Shown here piece after piece: positions 9,904 through 21,835 of a stretch of DNA of 60,397 bases. The position numbers and the translations under genes were made by a program. The notes beneath the pieces were generated by a model. That model made no database searches. It saw nothing but the letters and a program-made list of their open reading frames with translations, and had not been told where the DNA came from. Source of the DNA: Desulfobacteraceae bacterium (GTDB lineage Bacteria > Desulfobacterota > Desulfobacteria > Desulfobacterales > Desulfosalsimonadaceae); assembly GCA_003597945.1 (NCBI GenBank), contig QZJS01000098.1, positions 1-60,397 on the forward strand, in the 5' to 3' direction. Position 1 is the first letter of the stretch; every line of letters begins with the position of its first letter.

Positions 9904-12372
9904 ATGATAATAGAGAAAAATAATAAAACACGGGCCAAAAGCGTGCCGGTAGATGCCAATGCAGTTGAGGCGCGAGCGCGCGCAACAGAATCAGGCGAGA
10001 CCGTCGATGTGGCCGGAACACCGGCCGTCGAACCGGGCAGGCAGGTCGAAGAAGCCCTGCTGATTTTTAAGGAATCCCTCGAAAACTCAGTTGACGCCAT
10101 CGGCATGACTACGCCCGATGGACATCATTACTATCAGAACAGGGCGTTCACAGAATTGTTCGGAACGGTAGGCCATGATCCATCCAGTGTGTATGTCGAT
10201 AAAAAAAAAGCGGATGAAGTATTTCAAACGATTATGCCGGGCGGCAGATGGTCCGGTGAATTAAAGATGTACAACAAGGATCGACAGGTCCGGGATATTT
10301 TTCTGCGGGCATACGCGAACAAGAATGATCACGGCAATATAACCGCACTTGTCGGTATTCATACCGACATTACCGAGCGCAAGCAGGCGGAAGAAGAACT
10401 TCGCATCAGTGAAAACAAATTCAGGTCGATCGCCGAGAAAGCGTCTGATTCCATTTTCATCAAGGATATTTCCAGGCGATACGCATTTGCCAACCCGGCC
10501 ATGCAGGAATTGCTCGATATGCCGGAAAACGAAATTGTCGGGAAATCGGCTGATGAAATTTTTGGATCTGAGCAGGGACGAATTATCAGGGAAATTGATG
10601 ACAAAGCCTTTTGCGGCCAATCCGTAAACACTGCCAGGAGTCTTGTCATTGACGGCAAGGAAAAGTTTTTCAGCACGAGCCAGATACCGCTCGTGGATTC
10701 AAATGGCGCGATTACTTCGATTATGGGCATCGTCCGGGATATCACCGCGATAAAACAGGCCGAGGAGGCGCTGCGGGAGAACGAAGAACGGTTCCGGGCG
10801 ATTTTTAACAACGCGGCCGTGGGAATGGCCTTAACCAGTCTGACCGGTCACATATTGAAGGTAAATCAAGCTTTTTGTATGTTTTTAGCCTATTCCCCGG
10901 AAGAATTGACAGATATGCATTTTTCAGAGGTGACCCACCCCGGAGATTTTGACATTGACGCCAGATTGTACCAGGAACTTATAGAAGGTGTTAGAACCAG
11001 CTACATGCTCGATAAAAGGTATGTGCGAAAAGACGGTAAAGTAGTCTGGGGACGATTGGGTTTTTCCCTGTTACGAAATACGGACGGGTCACCTAAATAC
11101 GGCGTAGGGACTTGCGAAGACATTACCGCGCGCAAACGGGCCGAAAAAGAGATTCGCCACCTGAATCAAACATTGGAACAGCAGGTGGCCGAGCGCACGG
11201 AAATAGCCGAGGCGCGGGCCCGTCAGCTTCAGGCACTGTCGGTGGAGATGGTCGAGGCCGAAGAGCATGAGCGGCAGCGCATTGCCCAGATCCTGCACGA
11301 GGATCTCCAGCAGATTCTGGTCGGCGCCCGGTTTCAGGCGCAGTCCGCGTCCCGGCGGGCCAATCCTGATGCGGTGTTTGCACATATTGACCGACTGCTG
11401 GAAGAGGCGATTGCCGTATCCAGGGGCCTTTCCCAACAGTTGAGCCCGCCGGTGCTGCATCAGTTCGGCCTGGCCGCGGCCTTGGAATGGCTGGCCCGCG
11501 AAAACGATGAGCAGTTCGGATTAAAAGTCCAACTGGAAACGCACGCACCGGATGTTAAAGATTCCTCGTTAAAGGTCTTTATCTTTCGCGCGGTTCAGGA
11601 ATTGCTGTTTAATATCGTCAAACATTCAGGCGTAAAAAGCGCAAACGTCATTCTTACCGCTGTTGATCAACATTTAGTGCTCACCATCAGTGATCCGGGC
11701 CGCGGTTTTGATCCTGAAATTTTGAATTCACCGGTAAAAAAAGGCGGTCTGGGGCTTGTGAGCCTTCGGGAGCGGGTTCGCGCCATCGGCGGTGATCTGG
11801 TGATCGATAGCGCCCCTGGGCGTGGCTGTCGATTCACCCTGACGGTTCCCCGCAGTTTAAGCGAAACAACTGTGCCGGAAGCGGCCAGACCCCGGTCGGA
11901 TGAGCCGCAGCCTATGATTTTCCCGAGTTACGCAGCAGTTTTTGATCCGAATGGCATCCGGGTGCTGTTTGCCGACGATCACCAGGTCCTGCGTCAGGGG
12001 CTGATCAGCATGGTCAAGGGTCAGCCGGACATTGTGGTGGTGGGTGAAGCCGCCGATGGCGAAGAAGCCCTGGAACTGACCCGACAACTCAATCCCCGCC
12101 TGGTGGTGATGGATATTTCAATGCCGAAGATGGATGGCATTGAAGCCACCCGCCGTATTAAAGAGGAAATGCCCGACGTGCGCGTGATCGGACTTTCAAT
12201 GTTCGATGATGAGAATGTCGCCCGGAAGATGCGCGAGGCGGGCGCGGCGGCTTTTGTGAGCAAGAGCGAATCTTCCACCGAACTGCTAAAGACGATCTAT
12301 GAAGTGGCCGGGAATAGACCGGATGTCGCGCGGACCGAATCATCTCCCGAAAATACTCATAAAACCTCTTAA
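9904..12372 (+). CDS. multi-PAS hybrid sensor histidine kinase (HisKA_3/UhpB type) with C-terminal receiver domain
   Basis: Repeated PAS/PAC motifs ([16 protein letters not shown]), [18 protein letters not shown], HATPase [17 protein letters not shown], receiver [12 protein letters not shown]...[12 protein letters not shown]. Confidence 0.92.
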   Translation: MIIEKNNKTRAKSVPVDANAVEARARATESGETVDVAGTPAVEPGRQVEEALLIFKESLENSVDAIGMTTPDGHHYYQNRAFTELFGTVGHDPSSVYVDKKKADEVFQTIMPGGRWSGELKMYNKDRQVRDIFLRAYANKNDHGNITALVGIHTDITERKQAEEELRISENKFRSIAEKASDSIFIKDISRRYAFANPAMQELLDMPENEIVGKSADEIFGSEQGRIIREIDDKAFCGQSVNTARSLVIDGKEKFFSTSQIPLVDSNGAITSIMGIVRDITAIKQAEEALRENEERFRAIFNNAAVGMALTSLTGHILKVNQAFCMFLAYSPEELTDMHFSEVTHPGDFDIDARLYQELIEGVRTSYMLDKRYVRKDGKVVWGRLGFSLLRNTDGSPKYGVGTCEDITARKRAEKEIRHLNQTLEQQVAERTEIAEARARQLQALSVEMVEAEEHERQRIAQILHEDLQQILVGARFQAQSASRRANPDAVFAHIDRLLEEAIAVSRGLSQQLSPPVLHQFGLAAALEWLARENDEQFGLKVQLETHAPDVKDSSLKVFIFRAVQELLFNIVKHSGVKSANVILTAVDQHLVLTISDPGRGFDPEILNSPVKKGGLGLVSLRERVRAIGGDLVIDSAPGRGCRFTLTVPRSLSETTVPEAARPRSDEPQPMIFPSYAAVFDPNGIRVLFADDHQVLRQGLISMVKGQPDIVVVGEAADGEEALELTRQLNPRLVVMDISMPKMDGIEATRRIKEEMPDVRVIGLSMFDDENVARKMREAGAAAFVSKSESSTELLKTIYEVAGNRPDVARTESSPENTHKTS

Positions 12373-12432
12373 AATTTGATTTTTTACGAAACCATCATAT
12401 TCTGAAATGGATAAGACAAAGGGGAAAATCAC

Positions 12433-12876
12433 GTGAATCATGAAGAAGCAAAAATAACCCTTCGCCGCCTTTTGGACTTGCGGTATGTCGGGGTGCTGGC
12501 AACCAGCAAAGCGGATTGGCCCTATGCCAACCTGGTGGCGTTTGCCGTGTCCGATAACCTTTTTGAAATGATTTTTGCCACGCCCCGCCAGAGTAGAAAG
12601 TATGAAAACCTGTCGGCAAATCCGCACGTTTCCGTGCTCATTGACGACCGCTCAAATGATATTGCGGATCTAAAGGACGCGGTGGCGGCCACGGCCATTG
12701 GAACGGCCGTCGAAGTCGATGGTTCGGAGAAAAAGCGATGCCTGGCCGTTTATGCGACAAAACATCCGCACCTCCATGATTTCGCGCATGCGGCCACCAC
12801 CGCTGTTTTTCGGATAACCGTTGAAAAGTATATCATGGTCAGCCGTTTTCAGAATGTGGTGGAAATCGTTCCATGA
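12433..12876 (+). CDS. pyridoxamine 5'-phosphate oxidase family (FMN-binding split barrel) protein
   Basis: LRYVGVLATSKADWPYANLVAFAVSD...FATPRQSRKYENLSANPHVSVLIDDRSND. Confidence 0.8.
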   Translation: MNHEEAKITLRRLLDLRYVGVLATSKADWPYANLVAFAVSDNLFEMIFATPRQSRKYENLSANPHVSVLIDDRSNDIADLKDAVAATAIGTAVEVDGSEKKRCLAVYATKHPHLHDFAHAATTAVFRITVEKYIMVSRFQNVVEIVP

Positions 12877-15092
12877 ACTATAGTTTCCTGATTCCGCTGT
12901 CTGATCTGGACGATCATCACCGGCCCCGGACCGGCGGAAAGGCGGCCGCGCTGGCCATGCTTGCTGGTCTTGGTTTCAATATTGCCCCCGGACTGGTGGT
13001 CACCACGGACGCTTACGGCCGGTATATGAAAAACTCGGGGCTGCGGGAAAAGATCGCTTTTGAAATGGGCCGCAAGGATTTCAACGACATGCGGTGGGAA
13101 GAGATCTGGGATCTGGCGCTGCGCATCCGCAGCCATTTTTTGAAAACCCCGCTGCCCGAGCCCTTAAAGAAAGACATCGGTTTTGCCCTAAGCGGCCTTT
13201 TCGGCAGCGATCCCGTGGTCGTGCGATCAACCGCGCCCGATGAGGACGCGGCCGCCGCATCCTTTGCCGGCCTTCATGAATCCTACGTCAACGTGACCGG
13301 GGTTGAAGAAATACTTGACCGCATCCGGCTGGTGTGGGCGTCCCTTTGGTCTGACCGCGCTTTACTGTATCGCCGGGAACTAAAATTAGATGTCGCCTCC
13401 AGTTCCATGGCCGTTTTGATCCAGCGATTGATCCCCAGCCGGTCATCTGGGGTGATGTTCACCCAAAGTCCCAATGACGCGGGGCAAATGGTCATCGAGG
13501 CGGTTTACGGCCAGAATCAGGGGCTGGTGGACGGCGCGGTGGAGCCGGATCGCTGGTTTATCAGTAAATCAACCGGCAAGGTCCTTTCTCACCAGGCGCC
13601 CGCTGCGCGAACCAGCATGGTCCGGCCCGCTTCCGAAGGGGCCGTCCTCAGCGATATTGATCCGGCCCTGGCGGCCATCGCTCCCGTGACTTTCCCTGAA
13701 ATAGAGCAGTTATGGCAATTGGGGCTTCGGCTGGAAACCATTTTCGGCGGCCCGCAGGACATTGAGTGGACCATTGCCGGCGAAACGCTTTACGTGATGC
13801 AGGCAAGGCCCATCACCACCGGAAAAACCGGGGGCAAAGATGATCAGCGGTCCTGGTATATGAGCCTTCACCGCAGTTTCGACAACCTTAAAGCCCTGCG
13901 CGGTCGCATCGAGCAGGTGCATATTCCGGCCATGCAGAGCGAGGCGGCGCGGCTGGCTGAAACAGATGCGGATGCGCTTTCGGACCGGGAGTTGGCCGGC
14001 GCGATTTTGGAAAGACAGCGCGTCCTTGATAAATGGAACAAAGTCTACCATGATGAGTTTATTCCCTTTGCCCACGGCATGCGCCTGTTTGGGCAGGTCT
14101 ACAACGACCTTCTGACTCCGGAAAACCCCTATGAGTTTATGGATCTGCTCAAAGGGGCTGACCTGGAAAGCCTCCGCCGAAACCGCATGCTGGGGCAACT
14201 GGCGGGGATGCTTAAAAGTGATCCGGATCTTGCCGCCGCCCTGGAAGCGGGGCAGATGCCGCCGGATGACGGTGAATTTGCCTCACTCTTGAATGAGTTT
14301 ACATCATTAAATGAAATGCTTTTCTCCCTGGCCGGCGGCGGACCGGCCGGCCGGCGGGAACTGTTTGGCCTGCTGCTCACCATGTCCCGGCAGGCCATAA
14401 CATCAAAAACGGCAAATGGATCGGAAAACCTGAAAAGCCCGCGGGAACTGGAAACGGCATACATCGAAAAATTTCCGGCCGATCGTCGGACCCTTGCCGC
14501 CGAATTGCTGGACATCGGCCGGGCGAGCTACCGGCTGCGCGATGACGACAATATCCATCTCGGCCGCATCGAAGCGCAATTGCGGCGCGCCGAAAAAGCG
14601 GCACGGCATCGCATTACCCGGAAATTCGGCATTGATCTGGAAAATTTTGAAACGGCAGCCCTTGAAACGGCAGACTTGGCCCGTGGGCTCACGAATCCGG
14701 ATTTCACGCCGCCGGAAAGCAAAAGCCCACCAGCCGAACCCGTGCCGGAACGTCCGCAAGATATCCGCACCCGGCAGTTGTCCGGACAGCCGGCAAGCCC
14801 CGGCATCGCCGTAGGCCCGGCCCGGGTGATCCGATCCGGCAAAGATCTCTTCGGCGTCCAGGCGGGCGAGGTGCTGGTCTGCGATGCCGTGGATCCCAAT
14901 ATCACCTTTGTCATCCCCATGACCGTGGGCATTGTCGAACGGCGCGGCGGCATGCTCATCCACGGGGCTATTATTGCCCGCGAATACGGCATTCCCTGCG
15001 TGACCGGCATCCCGGACGCCGTTGACCGCATCCCCGCCGGCGCGGTGGTGACCGTGGACGGATATCTCGGCCTGGTTACCGTGGCCACGTGA
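12873..15092 (+). CDS. PEP/pyruvate-binding domain protein, phosphoenolpyruvate synthase-like
   Basis: GGKAAALAMLAGLGFNIAPGLVVTTDAY, VVRSTAPDEDAAAASFAGLHESYVNV, QDIEWTIAGETLYVMQARP; C-terminal swivelling His domain GGMLIHGAIIAREYGIPCVTG. Confidence 0.9.
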   Translation: MNYSFLIPLSDLDDHHRPRTGGKAAALAMLAGLGFNIAPGLVVTTDAYGRYMKNSGLREKIAFEMGRKDFNDMRWEEIWDLALRIRSHFLKTPLPEPLKKDIGFALSGLFGSDPVVVRSTAPDEDAAAASFAGLHESYVNVTGVEEILDRIRLVWASLWSDRALLYRRELKLDVASSSMAVLIQRLIPSRSSGVMFTQSPNDAGQMVIEAVYGQNQGLVDGAVEPDRWFISKSTGKVLSHQAPAARTSMVRPASEGAVLSDIDPALAAIAPVTFPEIEQLWQLGLRLETIFGGPQDIEWTIAGETLYVMQARPITTGKTGGKDDQRSWYMSLHRSFDNLKALRGRIEQVHIPAMQSEAARLAETDADALSDRELAGAILERQRVLDKWNKVYHDEFIPFAHGMRLFGQVYNDLLTPENPYEFMDLLKGADLESLRRNRMLGQLAGMLKSDPDLAAALEAGQMPPDDGEFASLLNEFTSLNEMLFSLAGGGPAGRRELFGLLLTMSRQAITSKTANGSENLKSPRELETAYIEKFPADRRTLAAELLDIGRASYRLRDDDNIHLGRIEAQLRRAEKAARHRITRKFGIDLENFETAALETADLARGLTNPDFTPPESKSPPAEPVPERPQDIRTRQLSGQPASPGIAVGPARVIRSGKDLFGVQAGEVLVCDAVDPNITFVIPMTVGIVERRGGMLIHGAIIAREYGIPCVTGIPDAVDRIPAGAVVTVDGYLGLVTVAT

Positions 15093-15094
15093 TT

Positions 15095-16321
15095 TTAAAA
15101 CCGCCCTTCCATGGTTTCGGCGTACCCGGTCATTTCCACATAACCCTCGGCAGTGACGGGCTGCCCGGCCCGGAAGCCGGTAAACGCCGCGGCTCCTTCC
15201 CAGTAGGTGGTGGAGACATTCATCTCCTGGTCAGCCATCATGGCGCCTCCGGTGATATCAAGATCGATCGCCGCGATGTTCATCCGCCATTTCACCGGGT
15301 AAACAGCTCCGCTTTCAGGGCTTTTCCATTCTTCAAGGACTTCCAGACGCCAATCGGCTTTTTCCAGATGGCGGGTCGTGCCGTCGGCGCTGATGAACGT
15401 TCCGCTGGAGGCATTTTCCAGGGTTCCATCCTCGCGCCGGATCTGGAAAAACATCAGGGCCGTGCCGTCGTCAAACTGCAATGAAAACCAGTCCCAGCCG
15501 ACCGTACCGGTGCTTAAGGCGCTGGTGCTGTATTCGTGATCTTTCCAGCTCAATCCCGTGACCGCGTATTGGCGGCCGCCTGCCGTTACCGTGCCGGAAG
15601 TTTTCTGGCGGACAATCGAATAATAATACGACGCGTTGCCCGGTTCCGGACCTTTGGGGCTCAAGCCTTGATCCCCGTGCAGCACCGGCGGCAGGGTTTC
15701 TTCCAGGACAAGATCAATGGCGGCATCATCGCTGTCAGCATGCAGCGCCACCCGGCCGGGGCTGATGGATCGGGCATGCCAGCCTTCCAGCCAGACCGCG
15801 TAAGGGTCCGCCGCTGCGCCGGCCAGCCCCACGGCGCCCCGGCTGAAGGATTCGGCATGAAGAAACCGGCCGCCGTCAATATCGCTGACGGCAAAATGGG
15901 CCAGGTATATCTGGCGGGTCCGCCAGTTGGAAGGACGGGTGGCCTTGCTGCCGCCGCCGTTTTGGAGTGACTCGCCATCGGCGTCCGGCGGGGACAGGGC
16001 GCGCCGGAAAAACGTGAGCTGAAACCCGAACCGCCGGCCCTGGGCCGTGGCAAGGTTGCCGGTGTAATACCACCATTCCGTCTGATAGTCGTCATGGGGA
16101 CCGAGGTCGTCCGGGAACCGGATGGCGCCCGGCTCGACTGCCCGGGCAAAACCGGCGGCATCATCATCAACCGGCAGAAAAACCGATGTTCCCGCCACCC
16201 GTGTCGCGGCGCCGGAACCGTCGCCGGAAAGATAGCGGAAAATGGCGGCTCTGTTCAGGAAGCCTATGGCAACGGCCGCGAAAAAGACGAGAAATAATAA
16301 ACTTTTGGTCAGTCGCGTCAT
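15095..16321 (-). CDS. lipocalin-like / AttH (carotenoid 1,2-hydratase-like) secreted protein
   Basis: DDYQTEWWYYTGNLATAQGRRFGFQLTFFRRAL, SWKDHEYSTSAL..GTVGWDWFSLQFDDGTALMFFQ; N-terminal TM/signal MTRLTKSLLFLVFFAAVAIGF. Confidence 0.85.
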   Translation of the reverse strand: MTRLTKSLLFLVFFAAVAIGFLNRAAIFRYLSGDGSGAATRVAGTSVFLPVDDDAAGFARAVEPGAIRFPDDLGPHDDYQTEWWYYTGNLATAQGRRFGFQLTFFRRALSPPDADGESLQNGGGSKATRPSNWRTRQIYLAHFAVSDIDGGRFLHAESFSRGAVGLAGAAADPYAVWLEGWHARSISPGRVALHADSDDAAIDLVLEETLPPVLHGDQGLSPKGPEPGNASYYYSIVRQKTSGTVTAGGRQYAVTGLSWKDHEYSTSALSTGTVGWDWFSLQFDDGTALMFFQIRREDGTLENASSGTFISADGTTRHLEKADWRLEVLEEWKSPESGAVYPVKWRMNIAAIDLDITGGAMMADQEMNVSTTYWEGAAAFTGFRAGQPVTAEGYVEMTGYAETMEGRF

Positions 16322-16329
16322 GAATTGTC

Positions 16330-18930
16330 CTACTCCTGCCGGATGGCCCGGGAAATATCCATTTTCCCCAGCCGGACCGCCGGATAGATTCCCGCCAGCA
16401 GGGCCGCGGCCAGGGCCACCGCAAAGGCCTGGATAAAAAATCCGGGGGATAAGATCATCTCCATTGTCCATCCGAAAGAGCGCAGGTTGATCACATGAAT
16501 TAAAATCCACGCCAGCACCCATCCCACGGGCATGGCCAGAAGACCTGCCGTGGCGCCCATGAGGCCGGTTTCCAGAAAGGTCAGGCGCCACATCTGCCCG
16601 ACCGACATGCCGGTGGCCCGTAAAACGCCGAGCTCGCGGGATCGCTCCAGTTGGAGGCTCATCAGCGCGGAGAGCACCCCGATAAAAGCCACGATGGTAG
16701 CCAATAGCTGAAGGGCCGCCGTGATGGTAAACGTCCGGTCAAAAATTTCTAACGCCGCGGCCCGCAGGAAGCGGCTGGACTGAACGATCACGTTCTGACG
16801 GCCGCGCAATCTCTCCTGAAGCACCGCCGCAGCGCTTTCCGCGTTAGTGCCTTCTTTAAGAAAAAAAGCCATGGAGGTGATGCGGTCATCGTTCCAGTTG
16901 GCGCGAAACAGATCCCGGCCGATCATGATGGTCCCCGTCTCCGAGGCATAATCGTAATAGACGGCCAGAACGGGAAACCGCCGGAACCCGGATTCGGTCG
17001 TCAGCAGGACGGGGGAGGGCGGCATGGCCATGTTTTCCCGGTGAAAGAGGGATTCGGAAATCATGATTCCGTGGCCGGCGGCCAGCCGGTCCCAGAGGTC
17101 TTTTTTATCGCCGGACATAAACAGATATCGCCGTCCGCCTCCGGACACATCGCCGTCCACACTGATCATTTCCACCACGCGTCCGATTTCCGGGGCCATG
17201 ACGCTCACATGCCGGGCCGTGACCATTTTTTTTACCCCGGCCAAGCCGGCGGCCAGCTCGATGACTTCCGGATCAAGGGCGTCCTGGACCCGGCCGGCGG
17301 AAAGGGACGGGGGAGAAAGATACACATCCGCCTGAAACGTGGCGTCCAGCCAGTGGGAGACGGTGCCCCGGAACGAGCCGATCATGATGGACACGCCCAC
17401 GATCACGGACACCGCCACCATCAGGGCGGCAATGGCCACGGAGGTGCGGGAAAGGGAGCGATCAATGCCCCGGGAGGCCATGCGGCCGAGAATGCCGAAT
17501 AAGCGCCCGGCGATCAGCGGCAACGTTCGCATCAACGCTGAAGTGACCGCCGGCGTCAGCAGGGCCATGCCGAAAAGCAGCGCAAAAAGACCGCCGAACG
17601 CCGCCGTCAGATAGTTTCCCGGCAGTTTGAGCAGAAGGCCGCCGGAAAGGATCAGCAGGCCGCCTGCCGCGGTCAGACGCGGCAGGGCCTTACGGGAACG
17701 GCTTTCCAGAAAGGAACGGGCCAGATTGCTCCGGGGGGTGGTGCGCATGGCTTCTACGGCCGGCGGCAGGGATGCGGCAACCGCCGCCCCGGCGCCCACG
17801 ATCAGCCCCTTGACAAGGGTGATGGTTGCCACGGCCGTGCTTTGCACATTCAAGACAAAGTAGAGGTCATTGATGGTCTGGGTGACCAGCACCACCAGAA
17901 AACGGCCCAGAAAGACGCCCAGGCCCAGTCCCAGAAGCGCGCCCATCAAGCCAAGGACGGCGGCTTCCGCCAGGATCAGCGTAAAAAGCTGGCCCCCGGT
18001 CACCCCCAGGCAGCGAAGTATCCCGAAGAGATCCCGGCGCTGGACCACACTGAAGCTTACGCTGTTGTAAATCAAAAACATTCCCACCATCAGGGCCAGC
18101 AGACTCAGGGCGGTGAGGTTTAATTTAAAGGCCGCCGTCATTTGCCGCAACGCGTTGCCTCTGGCCGCCGCCGGCTCCAGGGTAACGTCCGGCGGCAGCA
18201 TGGACGCCACCCGATCCAGCAGCGCCGGGTTTTCGGCGATCAGATCAATGCGGCTGAGCCGGCCCTGCATGCCCAGCATTTCCTGGGCCGTGGCAATATC
18301 GCAGAAGATGGTGCCGTCTAACGCCTGACGGCTGAGATCATCCTCCGGTTCCAGCAGGCCGATGATCACGGCGGGGATTTCCCGGCCGCCATGGGTCAAT
18401 ATCGCGGCGTCGCCGGGTTTAAGACCATGGGCAATGGCCCGGCTCCGGGACATCACAATGCCGGCCGGATGGGTCAACAGGTGGGTTATGGCGTCTGCAA
18501 TACCGTCTGCTCCAAGAGGAAAATACCCGCGAAACGGCGGCTCGGCGAAAATATCCACGCCCACCAGGCGCAGAGGCGTTTCGCCCATATCCCGGCCGAC
18601 CACGTAATCTTCCACAACAGGCGCAGCCGGGAGCCCGGCGATGGAGGTGCGAAGGGCGGTGTAAAGCGTTTCATCCAGGCCGGACGGACCGCCCATGAGG
18701 CGGTGGGTGGCCCGGCCGGCAACGGCCCGGGTGGACAGTTCAAATGCCCGGCCCGCGGAATGATTGGCCACATCCACCGACACCATCATGGCAACGCCGA
18801 TGGCCACCCCGCATATCAGCAGAACATATTGCAGGGGCCGATGCCGCATCCGCCGCCAGGCCATGCGCCGCAGAGGCGCAAGGGCCGTTTGGGGGGCATC
18901 GGTCAATGGTTTTATATTGCCGTCAATCAT
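16330..18930 (-). CDS. ABC transporter permease, FtsX/MacB-type duplicated domains
   Basis: LQYVLLICGVAIGVAMMVSVDVAN, FSVVQRRDLFGILRCLGVTGGQLFTLILAEAAVLG, second permease LQLERSRELGVLRATGMSVGQMWRLTFLETGLMG. Confidence 0.9.
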   Translation of the reverse strand: MIDGNIKPLTDAPQTALAPLRRMAWRRMRHRPLQYVLLICGVAIGVAMMVSVDVANHSAGRAFELSTRAVAGRATHRLMGGPSGLDETLYTALRTSIAGLPAAPVVEDYVVGRDMGETPLRLVGVDIFAEPPFRGYFPLGADGIADAITHLLTHPAGIVMSRSRAIAHGLKPGDAAILTHGGREIPAVIIGLLEPEDDLSRQALDGTIFCDIATAQEMLGMQGRLSRIDLIAENPALLDRVASMLPPDVTLEPAAARGNALRQMTAAFKLNLTALSLLALMVGMFLIYNSVSFSVVQRRDLFGILRCLGVTGGQLFTLILAEAAVLGLMGALLGLGLGVFLGRFLVVLVTQTINDLYFVLNVQSTAVATITLVKGLIVGAGAAVAASLPPAVEAMRTTPRSNLARSFLESRSRKALPRLTAAGGLLILSGGLLLKLPGNYLTAAFGGLFALLFGMALLTPAVTSALMRTLPLIAGRLFGILGRMASRGIDRSLSRTSVAIAALMVAVSVIVGVSIMIGSFRGTVSHWLDATFQADVYLSPPSLSAGRVQDALDPEVIELAAGLAGVKKMVTARHVSVMAPEIGRVVEMISVDGDVSGGGRRYLFMSGDKKDLWDRLAAGHGIMISESLFHRENMAMPPSPVLLTTESGFRRFPVLAVYYDYASETGTIMIGRDLFRANWNDDRITSMAFFLKEGTNAESAAAVLQERLRGRQNVIVQSSRFLRAAALEIFDRTFTITAALQLLATIVAFIGVLSALMSLQLERSRELGVLRATGMSVGQMWRLTFLETGLMGATAGLLAMPVGWVLAWILIHVINLRSFGWTMEMILSPGFFIQAFAVALAAALLAGIYPAVRLGKMDISRAIRQE

Positions 18931-18933
18931 GGC

Positions 18934-19752
<819 letters not shown>

Positions 19753-19867
19753 AATCGCCGGAAAATCTTCTCAGAATTCCAATCAAAATATGTTATTGAT
19801 AGGAACATTGGCGCGAGTGTCCATTTATACGATAATCATAAATCCTGTGAAATAGAATTTTCAACCG

Positions 19868-20629
19868 GTGAGTCAACCCTGGACCGCATACAACGAACTG
19901 GCATGGACCGAGGAGTGGCTGGCGGATCCGGCGGATTATGAAAAAGAAGCCGCCGTTTACGTCGGACTGATGACCCGGGCCGCGTCCGAACCGCCGCGCA
20001 CGCTGTTGCATCTGGGCAGCGGCGCGGGGGGGCATGATCGCTGGTTCAAGCGGCATTTCACCGTCACCGGCGTGGATCTGAGCCGGGGCATGCTCGATCG
20101 GGCGCGTGCCGCCAATCCTGAAATCACCTATGTGGAAGGCGATATGCGGACCATACGGTTACATCGCCGATTTGACGCCGTCGCCATTCCCGACAGCATC
20201 GATTACATGAATACGGCCGACGACCTTCAGCGGGCCGTAGACACCGCTGCGGCCCATCTATGCCCCGGAGGCGTTCTGCTGGTGACGGCAAAAACCCGGG
20301 AGACGTTTCAAAACAATAATTTTGCCTATACCGGCGAAAAAGACGGCGTGCATGTGACCCTGCTGGAAAACAACTACATCAGCAAATCCCGCCCCCACAC
20401 CTACGAGGCTACCCTGATCTATCTGATCCGGCGGAACGCGGAGCTGACCATTCACACTGATCATCACGTGCTGGGCCTTTTCCCGCAAGCCCTCTGGGAA
20501 AAGGTGTTTGAGTGCGCCGGATTCCAGATGCGGCAGATGACCCTTGACGGCATTTACGACAACTGGCTGCTCAATGACGGAGAATATCCGCTGACGGTGT
20601 TTTTCGGCGCCAGGGTCAAATGCCCCTGA
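19868..20629 (+). CDS. class I SAM-dependent methyltransferase
   Basis: LLHLGSGAGGHDRWFKRHFTVTGVDLSRGMLDRARAANPEITYVEGDMR; apparent GTG start. Confidence 0.8.
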   Translation: MSQPWTAYNELAWTEEWLADPADYEKEAAVYVGLMTRAASEPPRTLLHLGSGAGGHDRWFKRHFTVTGVDLSRGMLDRARAANPEITYVEGDMRTIRLHRRFDAVAIPDSIDYMNTADDLQRAVDTAAAHLCPGGVLLVTAKTRETFQNNNFAYTGEKDGVHVTLLENNYISKSRPHTYEATLIYLIRRNAELTIHTDHHVLGLFPQALWEKVFECAGFQMRQMTLDGIYDNWLLNDGEYPLTVFFGARVKCP

Positions 20630-21835
20630 TCACCCCATGGCCCCGGAGGCGGTTATTTCATCAATTTCGGCATCGGTCATGCCAAGAATCTCGGAAAGCA
20701 CGGCGCGATTATGCTCTCCTAAAGCAGGCGCGGGTCCGCGAACCTGAACCAGGCTGTTTAACGCCTTTAATGCCGGGCCGAAAATGGTGATGATGCCGGC
20801 GCCGGGCTGATCAACATCCACCAGTAGACCCCTGGCCCGGGTATGGGGGTGTTCCACCACCTGCTGCACATTATTGACGGATGCCGCCGGAACCCCGTGA
20901 GCCCGCAATTTTTCCACGGCGGTTTTGGTGGTAAACTGCCGGGTCCAGTCCTCGATGATTTTTTTAAGGTCCGGCTCGTTCTGGTTTCGAACGATAAAAT
21001 TGGAAAACCGTTCGTCAGCAGTAAGTTCAGGCCGGCCGATGGCCTCGCAGAGCCCCTTGAAAGGCTGATCCCCGGCGCAGATCAGAAACACATAACCATC
21101 CGATGTCGTAAACGTGTCAAACGGCGACACATACGGATAGCGGTTTCCCGTGCGTTTCGGGATATTGCCGGTCACCGTGTAATCCACGAATTTGGCCTCT
21201 AAAAGCTGCACGGCCACATCAAACATGGAAACATCCAGATGCTCTCCCTGACCGTTTCTCTCCCGTGCAAACAGGGCCGCGCTGATGCCGAACGCGGCAT
21301 AAATGGCGGTGGAGATGTCCACGATCAGGGTCCCGGCCCGAAGGGGCTCGCCGTCCGGATATCCCGTGGTGCTCATGAGCCCGCTGATCGCCTGAATAAC
21401 GGCATCGTAGGCGGGTTGTGAAGACAGGGGGCCGGTCTGACCGTAGCCGGAAATGGAACACATGATCAGTTTCGGATTTACCGCTTTGAGATCCTCATAG
21501 CCGAGGCCCAGCCGGGCCATGACCCCGGGCCGGAAGTTTTCCACCAGCACGTCGGATTCGGCCGCCAGAGATTTAAAAAGGGCCACGGCCTTTTCATTTT
21601 TCAGATCCAGCGTGATCCCTTTTTTCCCCCGGTTCAACGCCACAAAAGACGCGGACTGCGGGCCTTTGTATGGCGGAAAGAGACGCGCTTCATCCCCAAG
21701 CCCCGGCCGTTCCACTTTAATGACTTCCGCGCCCAGGTCGCATAGAAAAAACGTACACCCCGGACCGGCAACTGTTGTCGTAAAATCAATGACCCGTATT
21801 CCTTCCATCATCGAACGCATTATGAACCCCTCCAT
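20630..21835 (-). CDS. CaiB/BaiF (class III) CoA-transferase family protein
   Basis: GIRVIDFTTTVAGPGCTFFLCDLGAEVIKVERPG, LDLKNEKAVALFKSLAAESDVLVENFRPGVMARLGLGYEDL. Confidence 0.93.
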   Translation of the reverse strand: MEGFIMRSMMEGIRVIDFTTTVAGPGCTFFLCDLGAEVIKVERPGLGDEARLFPPYKGPQSASFVALNRGKKGITLDLKNEKAVALFKSLAAESDVLVENFRPGVMARLGLGYEDLKAVNPKLIMCSISGYGQTGPLSSQPAYDAVIQAISGLMSTTGYPDGEPLRAGTLIVDISTAIYAAFGISAALFARERNGQGEHLDVSMFDVAVQLLEAKFVDYTVTGNIPKRTGNRYPYVSPFDTFTTSDGYVFLICAGDQPFKGLCEAIGRPELTADERFSNFIVRNQNEPDLKKIIEDWTRQFTTKTAVEKLRAHGVPAASVNNVQQVVEHPHTRARGLLVDVDQPGAGIITIFGPALKALNSLVQVRGPAPALGEHNRAVLSEILGMTDAEIDEITASGAMG

